Shown in pieces: positions 1 to 9,282 of a stretch of 64,000 nucleotides of DNA. The stretch is from Nitrosomonas aestuarii (lineage in GTDB: Bacteria > Pseudomonadota > Gammaproteobacteria > Burkholderiales > Nitrosomonadaceae), in contig NZ_QAAE01000007.1 of the NCBI RefSeq assembly GCF_003046585.1, positions 124,001 to 188,000 on the forward strand, written 5' to 3'. Position 1 is the stretch's first letter, and each line of letters begins with the position of its first letter. Both the position numbers and the translations under genes were made by a program. The notes under the pieces were generated by a model, which was not told the DNA's origin, searched no databases, and saw nothing but the letters and a program-made list of their open reading frames with translations.

Positions 1-1072
1 CAGGCATCTTGAAACTTATCAAATCCTTTGCCCTGGTAGAGGAGGGGGGCTTTGTTGTACTTTTTGAAGAACCGGTTCCTAGAATCGGCTTCATTTTTTT
101 CCAGGTACCGGGTCCGATTTTGCCATCGGGAGTCAAACCTTTACTGTCTTGCCAGTCCGCCACCTTTTGGGCGAATTCCCCTTCGTCCGGAGAGTAATTG
201 AGTTTGAGTATATTGCTGACAATCTCATCAAAGTGTTCTTGCCAGCCCAAAGTCTTCATCTTGACCCGGTTATATTCAATGGCGCTATTTAACTGGCTGG
301 CTGAAAGTGTTTCTTCCTCCAGATACGTTTCATTTTTAGAATACGCGCTATCCGGATAGGACTCGAATTCCTGATCACTTTCATTCCACAATGCGTCTTC
401 ATATTCTTCTAATCCGCTTTGTGTTTCGTCATCATATAAGCCTTCCGTTTCAACCCCTGATTCATCTTGTGTGTCGTCATCATCATGGAAGCCTTCGCCT
501 GCAAGACTGGATTCATCTTCCTGGTCACTTTCATCCCACAGCTCGTCTTCATAATCATCCAATTCGTTTTGGATTTCATCATCATATAAGCCGTCGGTCT
601 CTATGCCCAGTTCATCTTCCCGATCGCTTACTTTCCACAATTCGTCTTCGTCATCGTTTAATTCGTATTGTGTTTCATCATTATGCAGGTCTTCAGACTC
701 GATACCGATTTCACCTGTTTCTTCGATTTCATCTTCTACCGCTTCAAAGTTAAAATACGAAAAATCATTTTCAATTCTCGATTCATTTTCTATATCTTCA
801 TATAAGTCGTCACTTTCAATACCACTATCTTCCAGACCTTCACTTTCCCAGTCAGTTTCCTCAAAGCTTTCTACCTCGCGCTCACTATTTTCGTTTGATT
901 CGTCTAAAGTAGATTCTTCAAAAACAGCGCCTGAAAAATTTTCTAAAAATGAACTCTCAAAATTCGGACGAGAACTAACTGCTTCTTTCGAAATCAGTTT
1001 GCTTTCAATCAGTTCATCATCCAAAAATTCAGAATAAATTTCAAGATGGCTGGATTTATTAGATTTAGACAT
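1..1072 (-). CDS. Acidic-repeat protein with peptidoglycan-binding-like C-terminus (partial, runs off left edge)
   Basis: An open frame starts at the ATG at 1072 and is still open at the window edge, giving at least 357 residues. Nothing resembles a signal peptide. About residues 30-240 are extremely acidic. They include three related units of roughly 33 residues (for example GIETDGLYDDE...ELWDESDQEDES) encoded at about 375-715. The last part resembles a PG_binding_1 fold: FAQKVADWQDSKGLTPDGKI, then GPGTWKKM. The ATG lies two bases after the stop of the upstream gene, so it is the last visible gene of a five-gene minus-strand operon. Domain use (binding cell-wall or other glycan) is inferred; the acidic repeat has no function I recognise. 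The plus-strand open frames over this region are shadows of the repeat. Confidence 0.75.
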   Translation of the reverse strand, partial: MSKSNKSSHLEIYSEFLDDELIESKLISKEAVSSRPNFESSFLENFSGAVFEESTLDESNENSEREVESFEETDWESEGLEDSGIESDDLYEDIENESRIENDFSYFNFEAVEDEIEETGEIGIESEDLHNDETQYELNDDEDELWKVSDREDELGIETDGLYDDEIQNELDDYEDELWDESDQEDESSLAGEGFHDDDDTQDESGVETEGLYDDETQSGLEEYEDALWNESDQEFESYPDSAYSKNETYLEEETLSASQLNSAIEYNRVKMKTLGWQEHFDEIVSNILKLNYSPDEGEFAQKVADWQDSKGLTPDGKIGPGTWKKMKPILGTGSSKSTTKPPSSTRAKDLISFKMP

Positions 1073-1074
1073 GT

Positions 1075-2208
1075 TTATTTAACATTACTGTAATCACGTT
1101 TGCGGATGTTGTGGCCCGTGGCTTGTTCCCAATCAGCTATAATCTGGTAATTGATGCCACGTAAACTTCCGGGTACATCGTCATATAGCGTCTGCGCTGC
1201 AGGGGCATTACTCACGCCATTTGATTCAATGAATATCAACAACTCGGATAACAAGGGGGCCATTCGAAAAAATTGCTCAGATTTACTATGTGCTGGCATC
1301 TCTACTCGTTTTGCAATATTAAACAAGCGCTGTTCCGGACTAGATCCTTCTGCACGTAAATCTAAAACTACAGATGTGTTCTGCTCTAAAGTGAGATGGA
1401 ACCAGGACATCATGGATACAAACCAAAATTCTTCACGTGCCAGGATGCCGTATTGTTTACGTGTTATCATCAAATCAAAGAGTTGATTGGCATAATTGAA
1501 GATAATGGCATCGTCAGTTGGTTTCGCACCGCTTTCGTTGCTAACGTTTATTAAGCCAATATAGATATGATGAAGCAGGTTCTCCAGTACATTTACGAAC
1601 TCTATGTTTGAAGTCTCAGGCTTGACAAAAGCGTAAGGCATACCTTCTTTCATAGGATGATTAAGCTCCATGCCAAACAATCTCCAATATGCATTCCTGC
1701 GAGTGGCCCCCTGATCAGGGCGTATATCGCTGTCTATTGCAAAAATGAAGAAGGGAGCAGGGGAGCGGTAAAACAGTTCTTCCGTGATACGCATCCAGTG
1801 CTGAGTTTCGGGCCGGGGAATACCTAATTTCTCACCATGCCGAAACTCGTAAATAACTTTGCGGAAAATTTCATAGACTCTCGTATTTTCTATTAAATAC
1901 GCATAAATCAGATGCATCCAGAGCTGAACATTAGTCCAGGAAGCACGATTAAAAGGTTCCAGGGTGGCATCTGAACCGCGTTGCCGAAGGGTGCACATTA
2001 ATCCATCTAAAAGGCAATCGGGAATGCCGCGCGAATCACTTCGACGATCTGGCTGACCCAGAAGAAGTTCAGCAGAATCCTGATGTTCCCGAGCTCTCCA
2101 CGCTAATTCCAGAAGTGTGGTTATCTGTATGGGATGTGCCTGGAACAAAGCATTCAAACGTTCAAGATCAATTTTTCCTGTATTATCCACGACAATTCTT
2201 CTGAACAT
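1075..2208 (-). CDS. Uncharacterised 377-residue protein
   Basis: I do not recognise this protein. It is predicted soluble, mostly helical and rich in aromatic residues (for example WTNVQLWMHLIYAYLIENTR and EEFWFVSMMSWFHL), with no signal peptide or membrane segment. It sits fourth in the operon, 44 bases after the small 72-residue gene and two bases before the acidic-repeat gene. Conservation of this order in other genomes would be the best clue to its job. It could be a chaperone or adaptor for the neighbouring metalloprotease or cationic protein, but that is only a guess from position. Confidence 0.7.
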   Translation of the reverse strand: MFRRIVVDNTGKIDLERLNALFQAHPIQITTLLELAWRAREHQDSAELLLGQPDRRSDSRGIPDCLLDGLMCTLRQRGSDATLEPFNRASWTNVQLWMHLIYAYLIENTRVYEIFRKVIYEFRHGEKLGIPRPETQHWMRITEELFYRSPAPFFIFAIDSDIRPDQGATRRNAYWRLFGMELNHPMKEGMPYAFVKPETSNIEFVNVLENLLHHIYIGLINVSNESGAKPTDDAIIFNYANQLFDLMITRKQYGILAREEFWFVSMMSWFHLTLEQNTSVVLDLRAEGSSPEQRLFNIAKRVEMPAHSKSEQFFRMAPLLSELLIFIESNGVSNAPAAQTLYDDVPGSLRGINYQIIADWEQATGHNIRKRDYSNVK

Positions 2209-2252
2209 GACGACTATTCCTTATAGATTTTTGAATTATGGCATCTGATTAC

Positions 2253-2471
2253 TCATTTTAGGTTTGTGACCTGTTTTTCATCTGGCACGGGGATTGGCCA
2301 CAATGGCTCCGGCCCTTCCACCAGTTTTCGTAATCTTTCAATATTTTTTATTTCTTTGGTTACCGCGTTTTCCGGCGGGTTAGAACTGTCAATGTTTGCC
2401 TGATTCATTTGCGCTGATCCTGATGTGGTTTGTGTCGATTTTTTGTATTCCGTCGCTGATTTCGTGTTCAT
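2253..2471 (-). CDS. Small uncharacterised operon protein (72 aa)
   Basis: This short hydrophilic protein is rich in Ser, Thr, Asn and Lys in its first half and ends with a more ordered segment (ERLRKLVEGPEPLWPIPVPD). Its ATG overlaps the stop of the metalloprotease-like gene by four bases (ATGA), which is good evidence that it is translated by coupling. No known domain is visible. It may be a linker or inhibitor partner of the preceding protein; nothing in the sequence proves this. Confidence 0.6.
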   Translation of the reverse strand: MNTKSATEYKKSTQTTSGSAQMNQANIDSSNPPENAVTKEIKNIERLRKLVEGPEPLWPIPVPDEKQVTNLK

Positions 2472-3772
2472 ATCGTTTGATACCTTTTCGTAGAGAAATT
2501 TAATGGAATAACATCTGCATTTTTGATTCTAGAACCTGCACGCAACATCCACTCTTCCTGCTGTCGGATTAATAAACTACTTTGACGAGGCTCAACAGCA
2601 ATTCGATAACCGATTAGTGCCAGTAAACGTAGTGGCTCATTCTCCAGCCAGTAAGTTGAGTGAAAAAGGTTCTTTCCATGTTTTTCTTCCATCGTCAAAA
2701 GTACTTGTGGCGCAACTTTATCTGGGTTGACAAAATGTACCAGTGTCTTTTGATCAAATGCACGTAATTGCTTTCGTAAACAGAGCGACACGATCCTGGG
2801 TAAAACACGGATCGATTCGCGGATTAAAAACTGAGTCGAAGGATCAGCTTCCGACAGGGGATAGCGAATCTGCCAGGCTTTTTCCATTCCATCCCAGGGG
2901 CCTGCACCGTAGAACTGGCGGCACATCTCAATTCCAAGAAGGACACGTATATAGCTGATTGGGTGAGGATCGCCATCAAGGAAACGGAACACCGAGTGAG
3001 GAGTATGCGCTACCACATCGTGCAGACCGGCAATGGCAGCATACCCTGTATTGGCAAAGGCAAAGGTGTCAGCAGCAACTTCCGAAGCCCAGCCTGCCCA
3101 GGTGGGTGCGATTGTCTGAGGTAATTCGTCAGATAGAATTTCTGCAAGTTCTACATTCCATCCCAGAATATGCGCAACCTGATGTCCTGCTTCGTGAATG
3201 AGAGCCGTAGGCCGGTATAAATTATGCCGTGCTAACTTGATAGATGCTACGGGGCTCTCCGTGCGGCCATCCCAGAGCCGAAGTCCTGCTTTTAAGATAG
3301 CAGCCCCTAAACCCTCGCCAATATATGTCAGAACTGGAGGCGTTTGTTTATTCAAGGCAACTAAAATGTTTTTCATACTATGAATAACCATTCGGTCGCA
3401 GGATGTTAAGAGTGAGGCCATATGTGGATTGGCGCGTGTGTTGATGGCGTCAATATAAAAATCAAGTAAGGTTTCTACCTTCTGATAACGAACACGTACC
3501 TTCACAGTCCGTTGCGCTAACTTTTCTAAAGGTTGATGAGTGCCTGCGTTCATCAACAGTCTGCGCAGCAGCACGATTTCTTGCTTTAAATTAGCAACAG
3601 AACCCCGTAATGATTCTTTCAAGCGCAGGCTTAAATAGTCTTCCAGTTCCGCCCAGGCATCGGTGGCAGCAAACAGTTCCAGATCTTCCAGTCTGCTGAC
3701 AGCAGCCATCCAGTGCTCAATCTGCCGTTCCAGCTGCGTGTATGTGTTGATCTCCAGATGCGTCATAATCAA
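2468..3772 (-). CDS. Putative zinc metallopeptidase-like protein with HEXXH motif
   Basis: A 434-residue soluble protein. The N-terminal half (about 1-150) is helical. A gluzincin-like motif ALIHEAGHQVAH is present with H193, E194 and H197, followed about 34 residues later by SEVAADTFAF, whose E231 is a good third zinc ligand. This is the arrangement of a zinc peptidase, though the family is not one I can name. The start codon overlaps the end of the 821-residue gene (ATGA) and its own end overlaps the 72-residue gene in the same way, so the three are translationally coupled. No signal peptide is visible, so it is either cytoplasmic or exported as cargo by another system. Proteolytic activity is inferred from the motif only. 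Confidence 0.72.
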   Translation of the reverse strand: MIMTHLEINTYTQLERQIEHWMAAVSRLEDLELFAATDAWAELEDYLSLRLKESLRGSVANLKQEIVLLRRLLMNAGTHQPLEKLAQRTVKVRVRYQKVETLLDFYIDAINTRANPHMASLLTSCDRMVIHSMKNILVALNKQTPPVLTYIGEGLGAAILKAGLRLWDGRTESPVASIKLARHNLYRPTALIHEAGHQVAHILGWNVELAEILSDELPQTIAPTWAGWASEVAADTFAFANTGYAAIAGLHDVVAHTPHSVFRFLDGDPHPISYIRVLLGIEMCRQFYGAGPWDGMEKAWQIRYPLSEADPSTQFLIRESIRVLPRIVSLCLRKQLRAFDQKTLVHFVNPDKVAPQVLLTMEEKHGKNLFHSTYWLENEPLRLLALIGYRIAVEPRQSSLLIRQQEEWMLRAGSRIKNADVIPLNFSTKRYQTI

Positions 3773-6234
3773 ACGTACCCTGGATAAATTTCCAGACGAG
3801 CTGAACCGGGTATTCCATCAAAAGGATGCGAAAGAATGTTACGGACATTGCCCAGGGCCTTTCCAATGTCATCTAATCCAGGAATGCTGACCAACTGAAT
3901 GCGCAGCATAACACCGTCCTCAAGGTGTTCCGTCGCCGAAACAAATTGTTCCATCTGGTTGGTCAGTCCTTTGGATAACGCGCTCACAGCCCAATTTTGT
4001 ATGCTGGAAGCAAGCAGCTCGATGACGTAGAGAGGAAGTCGCCTCAATGCAAATCCAGACCCCCACCCAGGTATGACTGAAGGATGAATAACATGAATTG
4101 TGTTTTGTCCTATCTGTGAAAAGTTTTGCTTTAACCCATCCGACAAGATGCCAACTACTTTATTCGAGGCGATTGGGCTGATTTGTTTTTCCCTCATGTC
4201 CACAGCAATGCTTTGGGCTGCCTTTTCGCTGATAAACAGATCGATCTTGATTTCATTTCGAATAAAATCGAGACTTAATTTTGTCTTGGAGGGACGCCTT
4301 AGTCTCAGTGATCCCTCTTCCAAAAAGGTTTGTGGCTGAACACCCGGAACTTCCAGGAAGTAGAAGCGCTGTCCAGGCAAAATGCAATGACGATGCATCA
4401 GGTAAGGCGCCGGGACGTTTCTACCCAGCGCAGGCTCTCCAAGAAGAAGCCCTGCCGCGTGGGTAGTCAAAGGGTGCAACATGTTGTAATTACAGGCGTG
4501 CCTGCTGCGAAGTCCTGGTACATAACTCTCCTGGTTCGCAATATCAAAGAGCGCCGTGCCTGGAAGCGCTTCGTAGAGATGAATCTGCGCATCCAGTCCA
4601 CCACCGATTTCGATGCCCAGCTGCTCTTCCAAAAACATTTCCAGAGAAACTTCATCAAAGGTTTTGATTTCCTTGGCAGTATGTGCACTGATTCTTCGTG
4701 AGGGAGATTTGATTGCCTTTTTATAACACCGGCAGCGCTTGCGATGTTTTGACTTTCTGTGCGGCAGTTGAACCCAGGCATTCTTCATACTGCCGGATGG
4801 CCGCAAATGCGGTCGCTTACGATAGATTTCTTCGGGCAGCATAGGAGGCAGGTTATCGGCAGCAGCTTTTTCAAAAGCTGCGACCACTTCAGCCTCTAAT
4901 AATTGTTCGTTCTCAAAAACTGCGGCGGGTAATTGCAGGCTGTTCATGACGGTATCTTCAACCACTCCTGCCAGCGCTTCTGCAGCAGCCATTTTTTCAT
5001 CCTCCGGCTGAACTTCAAGTTTCATTAGCCGCAGGCCAACATCTACCAGAGCCGTAGCAATTAATTTGTTGAGGTTCTTTTTTTTAATGAATTTCCCGGT
5101 AATTCTGGAAACATATTTTGCCAGATATCGGATGACTTTGTCCCGGCCAACCGCTGCAATGACAGGCTGGGCTATGACTCTGATAGCCTGTAAGATAGCA
5201 GTAACAAACTGTTCGATATGCGGAGCAGGGTCCTCATGTTCTTCCAGGGCAAGCATCTGCTCGACAAATAGCTGGCGTGCTTCTTCCATATCCTGCCACG
5301 ATGTTTCTTCATACGGAGAGTCGAGTTCAAGCAATTCTTCTTCCATACCAGAAGCGGCGTGTTCTCCCAGCAGCCCGGTAGCCAGATAATAATCCAGTTC
5401 AGTTTGCAGAGACGCCACGCTGTTTGCAACCCATTCTTCCTGTATCACATCGTCAGCATACTCTTTCTTGACAAGCTTCTTGCGAAGCATGGCAATAAGC
5501 GGACGATAACGATTGGGAAAACGTTTGTTTTTGCTGGCAACCTGCAGGACATGAATCAGCAGTTTTTTGGCAAATTTTTTCAGTCGCCGCAACATAACTT
5601 TTAGCAGTGGCTTGCTGAGTTTCTTGCCGACTTTTTTGACCAGTTTGCCGACTTTTTTTCTAATACCTTTGAGTTTTTTTCGGGCCTTCCTTAATTTCTT
5701 TTTTAACCACCCATGCTCAATTTCTGGCGCTTCTTCTTCTAATTCCCCTTCTCCCGAGAAGAAGGAATCAACCCAAAGATCCTTCTCGTGGTCGCTCATA
5801 CCCTCAAGGTCTGCCGCGTCAACTTCACCAATCATGCTCTCAAGGATGATTTCCAAATCTTCATGGAGCGGCGCAAAATGGGTTTCTAGTTCCCGCCAGG
5901 CCTGTCTTTCTGCAAGTTCGCCGTCGCCAGCATCGTGCTTGGGAAGCCGGTTGTGATAAAATTCGGATGCCTCTGCAACGAGTTGATAAATCTCGTCATT
6001 AAATTCTTCGACATAGAGATCAGACATCAATGCGTTTATTTCGGTCTGGCGAGGATCGGATGCGCCATCCATTCCTTCAAGTTCCTGGTATGACGCAAAG
6101 AAGGGGGTCTGTGATTCGAAATGCGAGTGTGCTGAAAAATTTTCGTCAACCACCCCTTTATCTGTCAGGGAAGGGTGATTTTGAGAGTCCAGAAAAGGGC
6201 TCACTGCCTTATGGATTACGGAGTCGGATTTCAT
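3769..6234 (-). CDS. Large uncharacterised protein with strongly cationic helical segment (821 aa)
   Basis: First gene of the minus-strand operon. Residues 1-175 are acidic and helical. Residues 178-224 hold about 25 Lys/Arg and no acidic residue in a repetitive amphipathic pattern (for example KKLKGIRKKVGKLVKKVGKK). This is followed by helical segments and a second basic patch near residues 495-530 containing RKRCRCYKK. The C-terminal third (about 560-821) looks like a separate beta-rich globular domain. There is no signal peptide or obvious membrane span. The cationic stretch resembles membrane-active or nucleic-acid-binding peptides, but no family is recognised. Its partner genes (HEXXH protein, peptidoglycan-binding-like acidic protein) suggest an exported or interbacterial function; this is inference. 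Confidence 0.7.
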   Translation of the reverse strand: MKSDSVIHKAVSPFLDSQNHPSLTDKGVVDENFSAHSHFESQTPFFASYQELEGMDGASDPRQTEINALMSDLYVEEFNDEIYQLVAEASEFYHNRLPKHDAGDGELAERQAWRELETHFAPLHEDLEIILESMIGEVDAADLEGMSDHEKDLWVDSFFSGEGELEEEAPEIEHGWLKKKLRKARKKLKGIRKKVGKLVKKVGKKLSKPLLKVMLRRLKKFAKKLLIHVLQVASKNKRFPNRYRPLIAMLRKKLVKKEYADDVIQEEWVANSVASLQTELDYYLATGLLGEHAASGMEEELLELDSPYEETSWQDMEEARQLFVEQMLALEEHEDPAPHIEQFVTAILQAIRVIAQPVIAAVGRDKVIRYLAKYVSRITGKFIKKKNLNKLIATALVDVGLRLMKLEVQPEDEKMAAAEALAGVVEDTVMNSLQLPAAVFENEQLLEAEVVAAFEKAAADNLPPMLPEEIYRKRPHLRPSGSMKNAWVQLPHRKSKHRKRCRCYKKAIKSPSRRISAHTAKEIKTFDEVSLEMFLEEQLGIEIGGGLDAQIHLYEALPGTALFDIANQESYVPGLRSRHACNYNMLHPLTTHAAGLLLGEPALGRNVPAPYLMHRHCILPGQRFYFLEVPGVQPQTFLEEGSLRLRRPSKTKLSLDFIRNEIKIDLFISEKAAQSIAVDMREKQISPIASNKVVGILSDGLKQNFSQIGQNTIHVIHPSVIPGWGSGFALRRLPLYVIELLASSIQNWAVSALSKGLTNQMEQFVSATEHLEDGVMLRIQLVSIPGLDDIGKALGNVRNILSHPFDGIPGSARLEIYPGYV

Positions 6235-6835
6235 TCTTGCCCCCCTAAAGATAGGCCAATATAAACGACTGGATTATTGAGCCTGGATCAATGATTTAAT
6301 TTTCATTCAGATGAAACTTAAGGCGATGTCGTAGTCAGTTATTGAATTTCCCGCTCGTATGGTAATAAAGAATTTATTGATTAACCGAGAATAGTTTAAC
6401 CACTTGATTAATAAACAATCTTTTAATTTTAGAAATTAATTTCAACAACTGATAGCAATATAACCCTACTAACCCATAGGGTAAGACTACTAAGGAATAA
6501 TAGCGTTGTCAATGCAGGCTTAGTCAGTGGTATCGCCAGGTTAACCCGCTGAAACGGTTAACACTCGAATTGTTTTCTTCATGTATTCAATCTTCTCACC
6601 CGTCAACCCACGCCAGACTGTAAACCCGGAACGATGCAGATGCCATGCTTTTCCCCGGGCAGATGATCCAATCATTTGGATTATTCCGTACATTCCAGTA
6701 CATTATCGGGTTTTACATAGTAATCGTCTGGCCATTCAAGAAATCTGAAGTCTGTCCCTGCTTGTAGTCGGGCCGGGTGGGTGCCGATTTTCACTGCACC
6801 CTGAATCGAACATAAACAAAAAAACCAACAATAAA
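6235..6835. other. Intergenic region between divergent operons
   Basis: About 600 bases without a convincing gene. They separate the minus-strand operon from the plus-strand restriction-modification genes and must carry both promoters. The left 250 bases are AT-rich. An inverted repeat is present at 6540-6562 and is listed separately. No recognisable RNA gene was seen. Confidence 0.5.
6540..6562. promoter_or_regulatory. Inverted repeat GTTAACC-N9-GGTTAAC
   Basis: Two perfect 7-base arms (GTTAACC at 6540-6546 and GGTTAAC at 6556-6562) are separated by nine bases. Symmetry and position upstream of hsdM fit an operator for a dimeric regulator, but no regulator gene lies next to it and the role is unproven. 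Confidence 0.3.
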
Positions 6836-9156
6836 ATGACCCAAACCACCAACAACCTGGCCGCCTACATCTGGTCTCTGGCTGACCTGTTGCGCGGCGA
6901 TTTCAAACAAAGCCAGTATGGCCGCGTGATTTTGCCGTTTACTTTGCTGCGCCGTCTGGAATGCGTGCTGGCGCCCGGCAAGGGTGCCGTGCTGGCCGAA
7001 AATGAGAGAGTCCGGCAAATGAACCTGCCGGAACAGGCGCAGGAAAAACTGCTGTTACGCGCCACCGGCGGTTTATCGTTTTTCAACATCTCCAAAATGG
7101 ATCTTGCCAGATTGGGTGAGGCCGATATCAAGGACAATCTGGAATCCTACATTCGCGATTTCTCCAAAGATGCGCGCGAGATTTTTGAATACTTCAAATT
7201 TGGTGAGTTTATCGGCCAGCTCAATGACGCCAACCTGCTGTACAAAATCGTCCAGAAAGTCAGAACCATGGACTTAAGCCCCAAAGCCATAACCAATCAT
7301 GAAATGGGTCTGGTGTTTGAAGAACTGATCCGGCGTTTTGCCGAAAGCTCCAATGAAACCGCCGGGGAACACTTCACCCCGCGCGATATTGTGCGCCTTA
7401 CCACCGCGCTGGTGTTTATGGAAGATGATGACGCGCTCACCAGGCCGGGCATTATCCGCACCATCTATGACCCCACCGCAGGCACCGGCGGCTTTCTGTC
7501 TGCGGGAATGGAATACGTGCATGAGTTAAATCCACAGGCAGTGATGCGCGCCTTTGGTCAGGAGCTTAATCCCGAGAGTTATGCCATCTGTAAAGCCGAC
7601 ATGCTGATCAAAGGCCAGGAGGTGAACAACATCAAACTGGGCAACACCTTGTCCACTGACCAGCTCTATGCCGACAAATTTGACTACATGCTGTCCAATC
7701 CGCCGTTTGGCGTCGACTGGAAAAAGATCGAAGGCAATATTAAAGACGAACACACGCTCAAAGGTTTTGACGGCCGCTTTGGCCCCGGTCTGCCCAGAGT
7801 CTCCGACGGCTCGCTGTTGTTCCTGCTGCACCTCATCAGCAAACTCAGAGATGCATCGCAAGGCGGCGCCCGCATCGGCATCATCCTCAACGGTTCACCG
7901 CTGTTTACCGGTGGCGCCGGTTCCGGCGAATCCGAAATCCGCCGCTATATTCTCGAAGCCGATCTGCTGGAAGCCATCGTCGCCTTGCCCACCGACATGT
8001 TCTACAACACCGGCATTGCCACCTATGTGTGGGTACTGTCGAACAAAAAATCCAGCGAGCGCAAAGGCAAGGTACAACTGATTAACGGCGTCAACCTCTG
8101 CGGCAAAATGCGCAAATCCCTGGGTTCCAAACGCAATGTCATGGCCGATGAAGACATTGCTGTCATTACCCGCTGTTTCGGCCGCTTTGAAGCCATTGAT
8201 CACCAGCAACTGGACAAACCCCAGGAACAAAAAAGCAATCGTGGCCGCCAGTCAGACAACGCAAAAATCGAAGTGCCGAAAACTTTTGCCAGCAAGATCT
8301 TCGCCACCCATGAATTTGGCTACCGCCGTATCACCATTGAGCGCCCGTTAAGAGAATCCTACCAGTTCAGCGATGAACGGCTTGCCGGGTTGCGTTTTGC
8401 CCCCAAACCATTCACCGCGCCCATGCAATGGATTTATCAGGAATTCGGCCGGTACTGGACAGATGCCGCCGACTGTAACCACTATGGCGACCTGAAAGAA
8501 CACCAGGACACCATTCGCAACACTATCAAAAAACATTTCACCGACCTCAAAGAAAAACAAATCAAAGACCTGCTGGATAAAAAAACCTGGCAAAACCAGC
8601 AACAAATCCTGCGCAAAGCCAGACAACTGCAACAAGCCATCGGCACCGGACAACACGATGATATGAACGGCTATGAAGACGCCCTGAAAACCGCATGTAA
8701 TCAGCAGGGTATCAAACTCGACGCCAACGAGAAGAAACAAATCACCAGCGCGGTGAGTTGGAAGAACCCGCAGGCGAAAAAAGTCATCAGGAAAATCCAC
8801 AAAGGCAAAGCCAATCCGATGTATGGACTATTTGAAGTCAGCGGCAAAGTCATTGAGTACAAAGCCGATGGCGACCTGCGCGATTTTGAAAACGTCGCGC
8901 TTGACCCGTCAAAAACCGTCAATGAAATCAACGAAGCCTATTTCGCCAAAGAAGTGCAGCCCCATGTGCCCGATGCCTGGATCGATGCCAGTAAAACCGA
9001 TAGAAGGATGGCGAGATCGGGATTGTTGGTTATGAAATCCCGTTTAACCGGCATTTTTATGTGTATCAGCCGCCACGAGATTTGGCGGAGATTGATGCCG
9101 ATTTGGATAAGGTCAGCGCGGAGATCATGGCCTTACTACAAGAGGTGCACTCCTGA
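6836..9156 (+). CDS. hsdM: Type I restriction-modification DNA methyltransferase subunit HsdM (C-terminal frameshift)
   Basis: HsdM methylates adenine in the bipartite target chosen by HsdS, and with HsdR forms the restriction complex. The N-terminal HsdM helical region is followed by SAM motif [10 protein letters not shown] (near residue 212) and the catalytic NPPFG (near 288). A long C-terminal extension follows. Near 9000 the frame changes: the coding frame after KTD should continue as [20 protein letters not shown] and end at the TGA at 9154-9156. One base appears to be missing in the run AGAAGG, so the uncorrected frame instead reads unrelated sequence to 9325. The catalytic core is intact. 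The lesion affects only the last 50 or so residues and could be a real mutation or a sequencing error. Confidence 0.85.
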
Positions 9157-9268
9157 TGGTCTTTTCCCGCGATTGCTGCGTTGTGGCTGTACTCGCTCAG
9201 TCACGTATTACACATACGCTCCTTCGCTGCGTGCAGACACGCCTTGCACTCACGAAAAAATCCTCACC
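9157..9268. repeat. Intergenic repeat-like insert between hsdM and hsdS
   Basis: In most type I loci hsdM and hsdS abut or overlap. Here about 126 bases separate them. The sequence has a look I associate with short dispersed repeats (GCTGCGTTGTGGCTGTACTC, then CGCTCCTTCGCTGCGTGC). Copy number cannot be judged from this window because no second copy was noticed. Confidence 0.35.
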
Positions 9269-9274
9269 AGGAGG
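9269..9274 (+). promoter_or_regulatory. Shine-Dalgarno AGGAGG for hsdS
   Basis: A perfect AGGAGG ends eight bases before the ATG at 9283. It decides that start over the upstream in-frame start at 9181, whose extra 34 residues would be encoded by the repeat-like insert. Confidence 0.75.
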
Positions 9275-9282
9275 ATGTGTTT

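Noticed and set aside
391..1037. Plus-strand Ser/His-rich open frames
   Set aside because: They are the complement of the acidic repeats of the minus-strand gene.
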